Notes: generated by a model from the sequence alone, not told the origin. DNA of 64,000 bases from Emydura subglobosa (GCA_007922225.1 ML679956.1:18449049-18513048), one strand, 5' to 3'; shown: positions 23,828-35,869, numbered from the stretch's first letter. Made by a program: numbers and translations.

Positions 23828-24060
23828 TGGGAGGGAGGATGGCTTATTGGTTAAGCTATTGGTCTAGGACTCTGGAGACTTCGGCTCAACTCCTGGCTCT
23901 GTCACAGTCTTCCTCTGTGACCCTAGGCAAGTCACTTGTCATTAGTCTCCTATTTGTAAAATGGGAATGTTACTTCCCTACATGACAGCAGTGTTGTAAG
24001 GATAGAATCCATTAACGATTGTAAGATGTCATGTATTATGGTAATGAGGGCCGTATAAGC
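23828..24060 (+). mobile_element. MIR/CORE-type SINE
   Basis: A tRNA-like head (GGCTTATTGGTTAAGC...GGACTCTGGAGACT...TCAACTCCTGGCTCTG) is followed by the SINE body with CTGTGACCCTAGGCAAGTCACTT, CTCCTATTTGTAAAATGGGAAT and GTTGTAAGGATAGAAT. The order matches MIR-type SINEs. The polymerase III A and B box positions are decayed. Confidence 0.8.
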
Positions 24061-24189
24061 ATCTAGAGGAACAAAGCATCTTCTATTTGAATTGTTTTGC
24101 TTTCTCCTGATGGCCTCTGGTTGAGCACATTTAACTTCCACTAAAATCAATGGGAGACAAGAGATGCAGATGCTCAGGATTAGGCCTTT

Positions 24190-24275
24190 GATTGTATGGT
24201 CCTTCAGACAATGACCTTTGGTTGTACAGTGCCCAGCACACTGTCAGTACTTAGTGCAAAACAAAAACAAAAACC
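24190..24275 (+). repeat. Ancient repeat tail ('TACAGTGCCCAGCACA')
   Basis: The GGTTGTACAGTGCCCAGCAC motif is the tail of a repeat common in sauropsids; the reversed counterpart is at 49115-49225. It may belong to the SINE just upstream. Confidence 0.45.
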
Positions 24276-24908
24276 CAAACAAATCATGGGCTAACAGTGC
24301 TTTCTCAGTCACTTCCAGTGCATATAGTAATTTTACTCCTTTTTGGCCCAAGCAGTGAGTCAATATTAAGAGTCTTCCTTCTGGTTTCCATGAGGAGGAG
24401 AAATTTATTTACCAAGAACGTACACAAAGTCCTCTTTCCCTGGAAACACACAGTAGAAATCAAACAACAGAAGTCCTTTCCCTGCTCAAAAATCCAAGTC
24501 TTTTTCCAGCCAGCACGCTACACAAAAAGCTCTCTCTTCTCTAACTCACAGAACCAAGGAACCAGTACTTCTCTTGCTGTCTCCTTGGCTTTCCTGCTCT
24601 CTTGTTTGTTTGCTTCTGGTTCAGAGACACACTGCTCCACATAAACAATATCTCGTTCTGCCATTTGTATTCAGACCACATGGCCCAACTCCTATTCCGG
24701 CCTTGACATGCTGGTATGTGATTTGGGTAGTGTCCTCTGTTGTTTTGGCTATTACTAAACAATGGGCCATATAACTACTCCCTCATTTAGACTGAATTAA
24801 AGGTGGCTATTACACCCACCAAGGATGTTTGTGACTGCCCACAGATCAAAGATACACTTTCTGGGAACCAATCTCCAGTAAAACAGTAAATTACAATGTT
24901 CCTACTGG

Positions 24909-25430
24909 GAGAAGGTGGGTGAAGTAATATCTTCTATTGGACCAACTTCTATTGATGAGAGAGACAAGCTTTTGAGCTTACACAGAGCTCCTCTTCAGGT
25001 CTGGGAAACATAATCAGAGTGTCACAGCTCAATACAATGTGGAACAGATAGTTTAGCATAAGTAGTTAACACATATTTCAAGGGCCCATTCAAGGGGAAA
25101 TGGTCCATTTACACCTCTCCAGTCATATGGGAGGAAAGGGGAGGGGAGGAGTTAAGTGGGTTATAGGTTGCTGTAATAAGCCATAAATTCAGCATCTCTA
25201 TTCAGTTCATGATTTTTAGAGTCTAGCCAAGTTATGAATTTAAGCTCCCAGGAGAAGTTGGGGTGTTGTTTGAAGGCCAGAAGAGGGGTTCAGGAAAGAT
25301 TTCTTTCAGGACATAGTCCCCATGTAAGCTCGAAAGCTTGTTTTCTCTCACCAACAGAAGTTGGTCCAATAAAAGATATTATCTCACCCACCTTACTTCT
25401 CTCATATTCTGGGACCTGTACAGCTACAAC
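24909..25430 (-). mobile_element. Penelope-like element with inverted terminal copy
   Basis: The left end (minus strand) has the PLE tail: CTGAAGA at 24998-24992, a GAGCT/AGCTC stem, AAAA (for GAAA), then AGCTTGTCTCTCTC and the ACTTC..TTGGTCCAATA block. Within 25188-25255 the minus strand encodes the GIY-YIG C-terminus, with HELNRD and FMAYYSNL before a stop. The right end (about 25320-25430) repeats the tail in the opposite sense (CTCGAAAGCTTG, CAGAAGTTGGTCCAATAAAA), giving inverted terminal pieces. Inactive: no reverse transcriptase remains. Confidence 0.75.
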
Positions 25431-26400
25431 AATGCTGCATACAACAGTGTTTCTGCTCTCATTCAATTTGCTTTCAGCGCTGCTCTTTTCATCTGAAAGT
25501 GGCTGCTGTCTATCAGTTTGCATAACATGACTCCTGTTGTTAGTCTCTGTGGATAATCTGATAAATATGATGGCAGAGGTTCAAGGGATGTAAAGAAATA
25601 ATTGGCTATGATAACGTGGTATATTTTCTTAGCTTCTAAACTTTTCTTTCATGCCACAACATCTTTAGGGTCCTTTGTTATCACTATAGTCGGCTATGAG
25701 CATTAAAATTTACTGTATTTGTAGTTAAAATCTCAAATCCAGGTTGTCATGTCTATAAAGAAGATATTGCTATAAAGATTAAATTCAGCTAAGGCTTTTC
25801 ACATACATGGACAGAATAAATACTGAAAAATCTCCTTTTATATAGACAAATATTTATATATAAAAAGAACAGAAAACAATGATGACAAACACATCTATTT
25901 CTATTTGACACAAAATGCTTTTAAACAATATATGACCATTATCAGTCAATACTCCAAGAGATTGCTGTTGATACTAGTTCTCAGGAAGATACTTTCTTTG
26001 ATGACCTTTAAATGCTATATCCCAAATGATGATGCAGAAAGAATGTCCCTCATTTCAATATCTGCCACAAACAAATCAAAATGCCTTTGTGTATAAGTAG
26101 TGTGCCTGATACTGGGTTATATCTTTAACTTGGCTTTGAGATATTCTACTAAATAAGAAGCAAAGAATATTGCGAACTGAATTCTAAATCATTACTTTGA
26201 TTTGACATTTTGACATTTCCTATTGCCATTAGCCTTCATTTGTTATGTTTTTACACACTATAGCAGTGATTTTTCTCCATCTCCAGCTTCTCATCTTTTC
26301 TCTAATTTTCCTTTACCAACTCACCAGACATAACAATATGCTTCTAACCACAGTTACAATATATGCAGTATTAGCCTAGAAGGCAGGAACATGATTTTGC
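25431..26400. other. Unique AT-rich DNA, no gene seen
   Basis: Only chance frames; no repeat recognised. Confidence 0.5.
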
Positions 26401-26404
26401 CTGT

Positions 26405-26680
26405 GTCCATTTATCCAGCCATCTGGATATGAAGAACTTCCAGAGTTAAATTAATAAAGATTTTTAGAAAAAACTTAGGAAAGGATAGAAAGCTTCAGGG
26501 CATAAACCAACAGCAGGGGCTAGAAAGAAACTTTCCATAATTTACTCCACAATTGCTTACTTCAGGATTTTTTGCTTCTTCCTCTGAAGTACCTGATACT
26601 GGCCACTGTTGACGACAGGACAGTGAGCTAGATGGACCACTAGTCAGATGCAGTAGGTCCTATATGAGAGTGTTCAAGAT
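26405..26680 (+). mobile_element. CR1-type LINE 3' end remnant
   Basis: Contains AAGCTTCAGGGCATAAACC, AAGAAACTTTCCATAATTTA, CTTCCTCTGAAGTACCTGA and GGCCACTGTTGACGACAGGA, followed by GAGCTAGATGGACC. This is the 3' end of a CR1-like LINE common in turtles. The copy at 3205-3570 has the same motif order. Confidence 0.7.
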
Positions 26681-26760
26681 AGGGAAAGTCTGCCTTGTGA
26701 CTTTTTACACAGCTTTGGGAAACTGGGCCTGAGGCTCCTCTGTGTGCTCTGTGTTGTGTG

Positions 26761-27040
26761 TGTCAGTGTGTATTCACTCAGACCAGACCCACTCAGACTA
26801 ATCACCAGGAACGAGGTTTTATTCTGCAAGGAAACATATAACAGGATTACAGTCCTTCAGCTTCCTCCCTCCTTGTCTGCCACATGCTCCCAGCCAAAGT
26901 CAGTGCAGAAAGTCCCTCCCGGGAGAGCAGAGGGTGCATCTTGGCAAGAGCCAGGAAGTTCTCCTAACATGCCGCAGTTTGTAGTTCACAACTTGTAGTT
27001 CCCACTGCTGCTGTTGAAGCACACCAGACCTTGGGCTACA
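26761..27040 (-). mobile_element. Possible short LTR, minus strand
   Basis: Read on the minus strand, a TGTAGCCCAAGG start is followed by a poly(A) signal (GCAGAATAAAACC, near 26815-26825) and then a GT-rich tail ending in CACTGACA. TG...CA ends plus an AATAAA shortly before the 3' end fit a solo LTR of about 280 bp. No target duplication could be seen, so the boundaries are tentative. Confidence 0.4.
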
Positions 27041-27264
27041 CTATGATTTTAATACTGCTTGCCTCACTTCAGCTGGAACTACTCCCATACACACGGTGTC
27101 TATGATTTGGCCCAATGTGGTGATATTTTCCTCCAAAGACACAAAATCAGAAAGAACCCTGTTGTAGATGAAGACCCTTGCAGTTACCACTTAGTGTCAA
27201 TTTATATTTCAGACCTTAATTCCATACTTCAATTCAGTGTTGTTGGCACCAGCTGTAATATAAA

Positions 27265-27617
27265 CCATGGCTCAGCCAGAGGGGGAACTGCAGTGCATCA
27301 TGGGAGAAATGTTGTCTGGCTGGGAAACCTGTTCCTTAGGGGAGAATGGATGCATGAGGCACCTGAACTACAGATCTTATGAGGCAATGCAGTGGCTCAG
27401 GTGACAGCAGATTAAATACTGAACCAACTGTAAAAAGAAATATTTTGATTCAGGTTGACCCCAAATAAAGTGAACTATTGCCTTTTGATTTTCCCAGTAG
27501 AAACAAACAATCAGCAAAAAAAATCTACATTTTTCAACAGAAAATGTTGATTTTTTTTTTAAGCCAGATTTTCTGTCAAAGAATCATTTCAGTGGAAAAT
27601 TCTCAACCAGCTCTAGC
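27265..27617. mobile_element. Foldback DNA element, 'AACCAGCTCTA' family, copy 2
   Basis: The right end GAAAATTCTCAACCAGCTCTA and internal TTTTTCAACAGAAAATGTTG place it in the same family as 14893-15300. The left part has CATCATGGGAGAAATGTTGT. Non-coding. Confidence 0.55.
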
Positions 27618-27769
27618 TAAGAACTAGCAAGGAGATTCACCATGGAAATTTTGCAACCCTAACTACAGTTTTCACCACTAGTGAAAGCTTTGGTCATAGC
27701 TGTGCTATTTTTGAAAGACATGGCAGTGGAGTATGGCTGCACCTATTTACCAACAGAAAAGATGTGTTA

Positions 27770-27950
27770 TAGAATCATAGAATATTAGAGTTGGAAGGGT
27801 CCTCAAAGCAGGACTAACCTCAGCTAAATCATCCCAGCCAGGGCTTTGTCAAGCTGCAGCTTAAAAACCTCAAAAGATGGAGATTTCCACCACCTCCCTA
27901 GGTAACCCATTCCAGTGCATCACCACCCTCCTAGTGAAAAACAGATTCTT
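27770..27950 (-). mobile_element. CR1 LINE 3' end, internally deleted
   Basis: Starts with AGAATCATAGAATATTAGAG and continues with CTAAATCATCCCAGCCAGGG, ACCACCTCCCTAGGTAACCC and CACCACCCTCCTAGTGAAAA. This is a CR1 tail in reverse; the AGTCCAACCCCCTGC segment seen at 19.7 kb is missing, so there is an internal deletion. Confidence 0.88.
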
Positions 27951-28330
27951 ATTGGAGGAAATTATTATTGTTGGTCTCAGAGAAGAAGTCTCTCTTTCTG
28001 TACAACAAATGGGGGAAATTCTGGCAGCTATTTGCTCTGCAATCTAATGCATAGTGTATATAAGCTGAGTTATATCTATCATACTGATTCATTTGCAGAA
28101 TACACCACATGTCCGTTGCTTGACTCAGGTACTTTAGGAAGGAAATCTAGCAGAAAACATAAGGAACTCTGTGTCACAACGTAAAAAATGTTGCTGCTCT
28201 GCTTTTACTGACCTTCTTTAAGAAGGCGTCTCTTTCTCATGTTTAACAATCCATTATACTTTTTATGTTCCCTTTCATACACAGATTCTACAACCATTAA
28301 TGAATGAATTAAGCTGTCCATCATCTTTGT

Positions 28331-28487
28331 GAAGCAGGTACATACAATTATGCTTATTTTTCACAAGAAGAAGCTGGAGTATAGAAAGGTTAAGTGACTT
28401 GCACAAGAAATCTGTAGCAGAACTGGGAACGGAACCCAGAGCTCTTGGTTCTAAGACCTGGGTCTCTTAACTACAAAATTGCTTCTT
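28331..28487 (-). mobile_element. MIR/CORE-type SINE, minus strand
   Basis: Read on the minus strand: a tRNA-like GTAGTTAAGAGACCCAGGTC, then GGTTCCGTTCCCAG, then GTGCAAGTCACTTAACCTTT. This is a partial MIR-type SINE lacking its tail. Confidence 0.75.
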
Positions 28488-29058
28488 CCTGTCTTCTTAT
28501 TTTATTTTCATTTTACTTTATAGCAATGGTGCTGAATGCGGAGGTGACAAGATGTGGTACAACATTTGTTCATTCATTTTGGGGAAATTTTGCTAAAATC
28601 TAAGTTCCAAAAGCACTGTTTGATTAATGGGCAGATCATGTTACCCACTATTCTTTTCCCCATAATAGAGGCATGCTATCAGTTTCGGCCTGCACAGCAA
28701 GACCATCAAGAGGACCAAACAGTGTCTGCTGCTGTTATATCTCCAGAGGATCCATGGTTTTAAGTCCTTCTGATGACTTTAACTGGTCAATGAGATAGCT
28801 TGATTTGCCTGAGTAGATGGAAGTGAGGGGGAAGAGAGAGAAAGAAACTGTTTCTTCCCTCCCAATTATATTAATAATTATTTCATATGAGGGACATTGG
28901 AGAAGATGAGAAGGACTGACCAAGGCACAGCTCATATGTTTCTCTTCTCACATCCTATATGTCTATTGTGAAAATAAGACAGTTATGAAATAAAGTGGAC
29001 TGTGAGGCAATAATTGGGGTTTCTTGTCAGTCCTGTATTTAAAGCTCTGCTGACCTCA

Positions 29059-31011
29059 CCAGGGTGGATTAAAAAAAAAAGTAAATATTTTTTTCCCATT
29101 TAAATTAGGTTTTTATTTAAATTAAATACCTTTTTCTTTAAAAAAATTTATGTAAAATTAAAATTGAAATTGTGACAACCGTGTTATTGCCTAAACTTAC
29201 TATAATATATTAAAATAATTTAAATTAAATTTAAAAAATAATATTAAGCTGTACATGTGTGCTGCTGAAGTTTTAAAGAAAGTCAACTGAGTGAACTGGT
29301 AGAAGTCCCTGGCTAAGCACCTGTAACCAGAGTTTGCTGAAGGGCTGCACCAGCTTTTGACAACAGTAGCCTCTTTTGCAGGTGAAGAGAGAATATCTTC
29401 TTCATTTTAGTTTATTTAACTAGTTCAGTTCAAGGACGAGTTCATTTAAAGTTAGGAAACTAATTGCGAGTTAAAAAAGCAGGGAAGTTTATTTCCTTTT
29501 TCCAAACTATAAATAAAAACTGAATGTGAAAGGATAAGATCTACTAATTCTAAGAGCTTGAAAGAACATAGTGACCACAAACAATCAGTTCATTTCATTG
29601 CAGATATATCAATTAGTTTTAAATGCAAAAAAACACATTTTGATAAACTTGTTGATACTTTTTTTGTTATGTATCCAGCACTGTAACGAGGTGTGGTTGT
29701 CCCTTGGTGTCAGCCTCTGAGGACGCAGCGTGGTAGTCTGCACGGTAGGGGGAAGTCTCCAGAGGCAAAAGCGGTGGGGGTTAGTGGCAGTCTGTGTGCT
29801 ATTCTGGCAGAGCGGGGCTGCAAACAGTTAGGCTCTGGTCCACAACCACGCAGTCCCAAAGTAGTCTACAAGCCCAGGCCCTCTGACAATTAGAGTTCTC
29901 TGGCAGGGGTGAGTGCTGATATGGGCTAGGAGCTCAGGTAGAGGTGAACGCTGACAGAAGCCTTCTGGCCTAGTGAGGGGGAGTTGGCCACAACAGGGTT
30001 GGGGGCAGGAGGACCCCATCCTACTCCACTGGGGTCCCGGCCCAGGGGCCTCAAAGGGGCGGAGTGTTCTGCCACTGGGTCAGTGGGACTCCAGCCGAAA
30101 CACGCCGATTGGTGTTCAGGCAGGAACACAGTCAGACTGCAGTCGGCTCTCCCTAGGCTACTTCCTACACCACGCCCACTTCATAGTATATTTGCAGCGT
30201 GGAGTTGTCCTCCATCTCCCCTTGGTACACTGCAAACAACAGTCCCAGCACCTCCTCAGCATCCGCGTGGTCAGGCACCGCCGGTGGGTCCAGCCAGTCC
30301 ACCATGCAGCAGCAGTCCACTCTGACTTTCCAATCCCACAGCAGGCGAGAGATGACAATATCCTCCTTCTCCAGCAATGCTCCCCTGACTGAACTGCAGG
30401 CCAGGGCCTGGCTTTTAGACTTCCTTCCTGTCCTGCCCTTGGGCTTCCAGCAGGCAGGCCGTGATTCATCTGGTTTTGCCCAACAGGTGGCGTGCATTGA
30501 CCTCCGAGGGAGGCCACGTCTCCTAGTTACAAGCACATTCAAGGTAGTTTTAGTTAATGAATAACCATTTTAAAATGCTGTTTTTGTGAATTTTAATTTA
30601 ATTTGAATTTACAACCAAATAGAGCTTGACAAAAATTACAAATGAAACATTAAACTAGTGAATTAGAAATGCATCATTCACCATTTTCTAACATCATAAA
30701 AATGTAAAAATTACAAATCTGAATAAATGAAATTAAGCTATATAATTGCTTAAATAAATGTGTATGGATACAGTGTATATCCTGATTTGCAAAAACACCA
30801 AAATTTAGTATAAAAGGCTATATTTTGCTTCAAATCAACATGTTTTAATGATTATCAGAGAATAAGACTCAATCTTTCTTTAGGGAAAATAACTAAAAAG
30901 TACAAACAGAACACATGGTTTAAATCAATGATTTAAATCAAGGTTTTCTGGTTGCTGATTAAAATAGTGATTACAAAGTAAATATCTTGGATTTAAATCA
31001 TTGCACCATGC
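29059..31011. mobile_element. AT-rich DNA element ('TTTAAATCA' family), split by an LTR
   Basis: The left end CCAGGGTGGATT and the right end GATTTAAATCATTGCACCATG are degenerate inverted termini of a very AT-rich repeat with TTTAAATCAA boxes near its right end (about 30920-31000). It holds no open frame. The 850 bp LTR-like element at 29682-30531 interrupts it, so this one is older. Terminal pairing is imperfect; superfamily not assigned. Confidence 0.55.
29682..30531 (-). mobile_element. LTR-like element, family B copy 1 (solo)
   Basis: On the minus strand it runs TGTAACTAGGAG...CACCTCGTTACA and is flanked on both sides by a perfect 5 bp duplication AGCAC (29677-29681 and 30532-30536). The ends show an inverted match longer than the usual LTR few bases (TGTAAC.AGG). 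A degraded TATA box (CTAAAAG) lies about 111 bp from the 5' end. An acidic open frame (part of 30165-30542) stops exactly at TAGGAAGTAGCC. Family B copy 2 is at 47484-48650. TG...CA ends and a 5 bp duplication favour an LTR; long ends and lack of AATAAA leave a DNA transposon possible. Confidence 0.72.
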
Positions 31012-32200
31012 TCACGACACAAGGGAAAAAAATCTTCAGCCTATTTTTTATGCTATGATTAAGTTTATATGAGCTCCAAAAGCAGACACTATTTCCAGTG
31101 GTAAAGAGCTCTGTCCTGGGATATTTAGTTGTGATTCTGCACTTCTGTGAAGGTCATCCCTTCTTTCCATCACCATGAGTGATTGACTCAACAAGAAGTT
31201 CATATTGCACCACGTACTTTCAAAAGTGATTCATGTTAATGGCATGTCTCAGGGGATTGATGCTGAAATGATGCTACATCTAAAGCTTAAAAAATGATTT
31301 AGCAATATGAAAGTCTACAGACCAGAGCTCACATAGACACAAGTGGGTGGTAAATATCAACAAATAAATACAACTAAAAGTCATAACATTGGATGGACAA
31401 TAAATCTGACAGTTCAAGACCTTTTGGGGCATGAAACAAAAAAATAAAATGACTTACACAGCCATTCCTTGATTTTTGCCATGCATCTTTTATAGAGTAG
31501 TGAACAGAACATTTTCACACTTCTGACATTTGGTGCAACTTAAACTGTGTGAAAAAAATCAAAGGAAGATACTGAAGAAATATTACTTCCCCCCCTGCAT
31601 AACACTGATCACTTGTCCCTACCTGGTGCTTACATGAAATTTATTTTCAACGAAGTGGCACGTGAAACCTTTTTCAGACTTCCAAATGAAGCAACATAAA
31701 CAGTGACACAGAATAGATGTGACGTATCTAATTCACTCCAGTAGTTTTCTAGCGCTACTGTTCTTTTCTCTCTCTCTCAAACTGCAACAATCTGATTTTT
31801 GTATTTATACAAAAACTATCATTGTTTAATGTTAAATAGTTCTGGGACCCCATTATCTGGGAGATCACTTGTCCCACCATGGGAGTTAAGAGTGCTCCTT
31901 TGCACTTGCTCTTAGTTCTGAGAACATACTTTTTAGCCCAACCCAGCCCAGCCTTACGAGGAGCAGACCCTGCCTGAGTAAAGGGCTAAGCAGTGCTGCA
32001 CCCTGGTACTACAGGTCCTCAGCTCATCTTTGACTCTTCCTGTCCCCACACCTCAAGGCCAAGGAGGATGTGAAAATGCTAGCACAGCCCCCCTTCCCTC
32101 CTCAAAGTTTACTTCTGGCCAGTGAGGGCAGGTTGGAGGTGGGGAGGGGGGGCATGAAGCTCCCAATAACTTTAATCCCATCCCAAGATGCCAGGCCTCC
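31012..32200. other. No gene or clear repeat seen
   Basis: AT-rich to 31800, then GC-balanced. No coding signal recognised. Confidence 0.45.
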
Positions 32201-32214
32201 CCCCCCATGTATCC

Positions 32215-32770
32215 CTGCCCCCATGTTCTGCTACCCCTTTACCCCCACACCTAGCCCTAGGTCCTAGATTCCCTCTTACCACAGATAACTTCTTGCTCTT
32301 TCCCCTGGCTTTAGGGCTACTCAGCTACCCCCCATCTTTCAGTCTTTGGGGGAGGGAGGGTACCAAGAATGAGCCACTTTGCTCCTAACCCCAGAGAGAG
32401 GTAGAGCAGAGTTCAGCCCAGACTTGCTGGTAGATTGAGTTCTGCTTATTCACTGAGCAAATTTGCTGGTCAGGGCTCCCCATCGCATAAGTAGGAGCCA
32501 TAATGGGCCAGAAGTACTAGACTGGCAGCTAGTACAGCCCGGAGGGGCTTTAACTGCCTCTCACTGTTTGTGGCTGTCTCTGTGGGGTTAGGAGCAATGG
32601 CCCCTAACATTGGGAGGGGCGGAGGTAACTGGATAGCCCCTGAAGCCAGTGGGAAGAACAGGAAGCTCCCTGTAGTGAGAGGGGAGCTGGGACTGGGGTT
32701 AGGTGTGAATGTGGGGAGAACAAACAGCACATAGAGATAACTTGGTGGGGGTGGCAGCATAATGGGGGAG
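32215..32770. repeat. Imperfect long inverted repeat (about 190 bp arms)
   Basis: The left arm (about 32215-32405) and right arm (about 32575-32770) are diverged inverted copies. Examples are ATGTTCTGCTACCCC against the inverse of GGGGTGGCAGCATAAT, and TTGCTCCTAACCCCAGAGAG against the inverse of TCTGTGGGGTTAGGAGCAA. The spacer is about 170 bp. A foldback transposon or an inverted duplication could explain it; no TIR or duplication was found. C-rich frames in it are chance. Confidence 0.6.
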
Positions 32771-33949
32771 TGACGGGTGAGCAGCCCCACACTAGGGATG
32801 CAGACAGCAAATAGGGGGGAAGCACATGAGGCCATGGGCATCAGCTCCTCGCCTCAAGGAAGTCGGGGATTCCAGCATCCTTGGATTTCTGGATCACGTG
32901 ACCACCGCCGTGCCACCAGCAGCATCTTCACCCCCTTCACTGCCCTAAGAAGGGAACAGCTGCTTATCCAGTAGCTGGGAGCAGCTGCTCACGGTTAGAA
33001 AGCAGGGCCTGCAGCAGAAACAGTCTCTGACCTAACGAGCGCAGCCGGCCTGTAGTAGGCTGCCTGATTAGTGGGATGAGCCAGCAAACTGGCTTTTAAA
33101 CCCAGCAGCAGGCATTCACTCACTGTGCAAAGCATTTGCCTACAGCTATGATTGTTCTTGCACCTGCCTTGGCTTCAGCCTTGCCTTACTCCAGGTAATC
33201 TAGTCCTGGTCCTTAGCTCCAACCCTTTGCTCTGGCTCTGCCACTGGGCTCCAATTCTTGACTGCTGCTCCAACCACGAGGCATAGTCCACCACATCCAA
33301 GTCATAGAGACTTATAGCTGGGGAGAGGGGTTGATGGGGCTGCCCGCTGCACAAGCTCAGAGACCAGACTTTCCATCAGCCTGTGTAGCTGCTCTTGCAG
33401 AAGCTGAGACATCTATAAGGTTATTCAGTCTCTGCCAACTGGAAGCTGTCATGCTACTGGGGTCGGAATAGCCAAGCAAGCAACTGGAGCTATGCTAGGT
33501 CTGTAGGACAGTGGTCAAGCAACTCAAATTGCTCAAACTCTGACTAGCTACCTTTCCCCTGCAAGGGGGAAAGAGCCATTCAGATGGGAATTTCCCTAGA
33601 CATCCATAGAAGTGTCTGAAAACCCATAGTCTACAAGAAAACCACATAGACTTGGCAGACCTGGGAATGGGTGTAGGTACCTCTGGATTGGGTGGACTTG
33701 ACGTGTGGGGAAGTGTATGGAAAAATGTGTGTGTCTGTGTAAGTGGAAAGACTGAAAGTGAGTGTAGAATGATTGGATGTGAAATATAAATATTGAATGC
33801 ATGATAGGCAAGCAGGCAATGTTTATACAGTTATACATTTTAATTAATCTGTTTTTTCATTTTCAAATATCAGCAGGTCTGTGAGTAAGGGGGTTATAAT
33901 CTGGCATTTTGGCAGCCTATTAAAACCTGATTATGAAAAATTTCTGGCT

Positions 33950-35860
33950 ATAGTGTAAAACTTATTGGTTTGGCCAGAATGTTGATAGACTTTATAACTG
34001 GGAATAGAGTTTTTATTAAGAGGCAGAGTTCTGTTACATTCTGTCGATTTGTGATTCCTTCCTCTAACCTTAGTCTCTTCTATATGTGGTCGGCTCTTTG
34101 AATCCTTCTCTTCCATTCCAGGCTGTCTTGAAGCAGTTCCTTAGATACTCTGCTAATCAAATCCTTTCATATGACATCTATCCATCTAGTTTTAGGTCTT
34201 CCAACCCTTCTTTTCTCTTTTTGTTTCCAAGTTTAACACCCTGTCTCCTATATTTTCTATTAATCTTTTTTTTCACATGCCCAAACCATCTAAGTCTGGA
34301 TTCCTTCAGCTCTTCTATAATTGGTACCACCTTCACATTTTCCCCTAATTCATTCATTCAGAACATGGTTCATCCTTATAACTCCATACATCCATTTTAA
34401 CATTTTTCATTTCCACTGTTTTCAGGATCTGTTCCTGTCTCTTCTTCAGTGCCCAGCGTTCATAGCCATACAAAAGTGCAGGCCAAATTACTGTCTTGTA
34501 GATCTCACTTTTCAATTTGATAGGTGATCTCCTATCGCAGATCACTCCACTCACTTCATTGAGTTACTGTTCTGCTTATAAGTTTGTCCCTGAGTTCACC
34601 ATTATCCTGTACTATCAAACCTAGGTACTCAAACTTCTGTATCTTTGGTAGAGGCTAGCTCCCCAATATCATCAAATCTATAGATTATATACTCTGTTTT
34701 GTTTCTGCTGTTTGTTTGTTTTGTTTTTCTTTTTTTTGTTTTTGTTTTTGTTTTTTGTTGTTGGTTTTTTTTTTTTTGGAAGGCCATTTCTTTCAAAGAC
34801 ACACCTTCTTCTCTCTAAATCTTCTTGCACTCCTCTTTGCTCTCCTCCCTGAGCATCACATCATTTATGGTTTTTTAAAAAAAACCAAAAAACAAAACAA
34901 AAAAAACATGCACCAGGGTGCCACTCTCTGGATGTTTCCTATACATGCATTGTGCACTAACAAAGAGGGGCTTAGTGTCATGACTTGATGTACTCCAACT
35001 CTTAGTAGAAACTATTCAATTTCTCCACATGGCCTTCTAACTATGTTAGCAGCAACATCATACGTGTTCTGGACACGTTTGACATAGTCCTCAGGTATCT
35101 ATTTCATTCTTAGAAACCACCAGATGACTTCTCTGGGAACCTGGCCATAAGCCTTCTCAAGATTAAAGAATACTATGTATAGGGTATTTCTCTTTTCTCC
35201 ATATTTTACTGGAAAAATGGCATTGATTGTTGACTTGCCTGGCATGAATCCAAACTGATTGTCACTGACCTTTACTTCTCTTCATAGTCTTATTGATACC
35301 TTCCCCCAAATCTTCAATGTGTGGGTCATGAATTTGATGATGGTAGTTACAACAGTCTTGTATGTCTCCTTTTCTCTTAGAGCACATTAGTACCAATCTT
35401 TTTCTCCTGGCATCTTCTCAGTCTATATGATGAAATGAAGCAGTTATGTCAATATGTTCAAGCCTACTTGCCCTGGCGCTCCCATACTTCCGCTGATATA
35501 CCATTGGATCTGAGAGCTTTCATGCTGCTCAGTGCTCTTGCAACAACTTCTAGGACTACATCCTGGTTTGGTTTTATCGTATGGCATGGTTCTCATGGAT
35601 TCCCTTCATTCATAAGCCATTCACAGTAACTTCTCCACCATTCCTTAATCTGATTCTCACTGATTAATTTATTTCCATTTTTATCTTTAATGACTTTGAT
35701 CTCAGTTCTCTTATTACGGGTCTCTGACAGTCCATATATTTCTTTCACACCTTGCTTCATTTCAGGATGGGCGTATAAGCCTTCTATGGCTTTAGCCTTA
35801 ATGGCTGTTGATTTGTAACTAATTATTTGTATTGATATGCATGAGCACAAATATGGAATC
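33950..35860 (-). mobile_element. RTE-like non-LTR retrotransposon, reverse transcriptase remnant
   Basis: On the minus strand, in order from 35850 down: a linker ending KEWWRSYCEWLMNEGNP (35593-35850); reverse transcriptase piece NLEKAYGQVPREVIWWF (35102-35167), matching the 'DLEKAYDRVPR' motif; a KFEYLG..QDNGELRD piece near 34570-34650; and a C-terminal piece PALLYGYERWALKK (34354-34554). Frames are broken many times, including in the motif region, and the endonuclease part is missing. The order and motifs fit an RTE-type LINE; exact clade not fixed. A T-rich/A-rich insertion at 34716-34905 lies inside. Confidence 0.8.
34716..34905. repeat. T/G-rich then A/C-rich simple repeat pair
   Basis: A tract of TTTTG units (to about 34780) is followed about 100 bases later by AAAAC units, so the two can pair. 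Low complexity. Confidence 0.75.
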
Positions 35861-35869
35861 TATCTAACC

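Noticed and set aside
30158..30564. Several overlapping frames of 113-139 codons
   Set aside because: They are frames of the GC-rich LTR-like element B; only the acidic minus frame is discussed, as part of that element.
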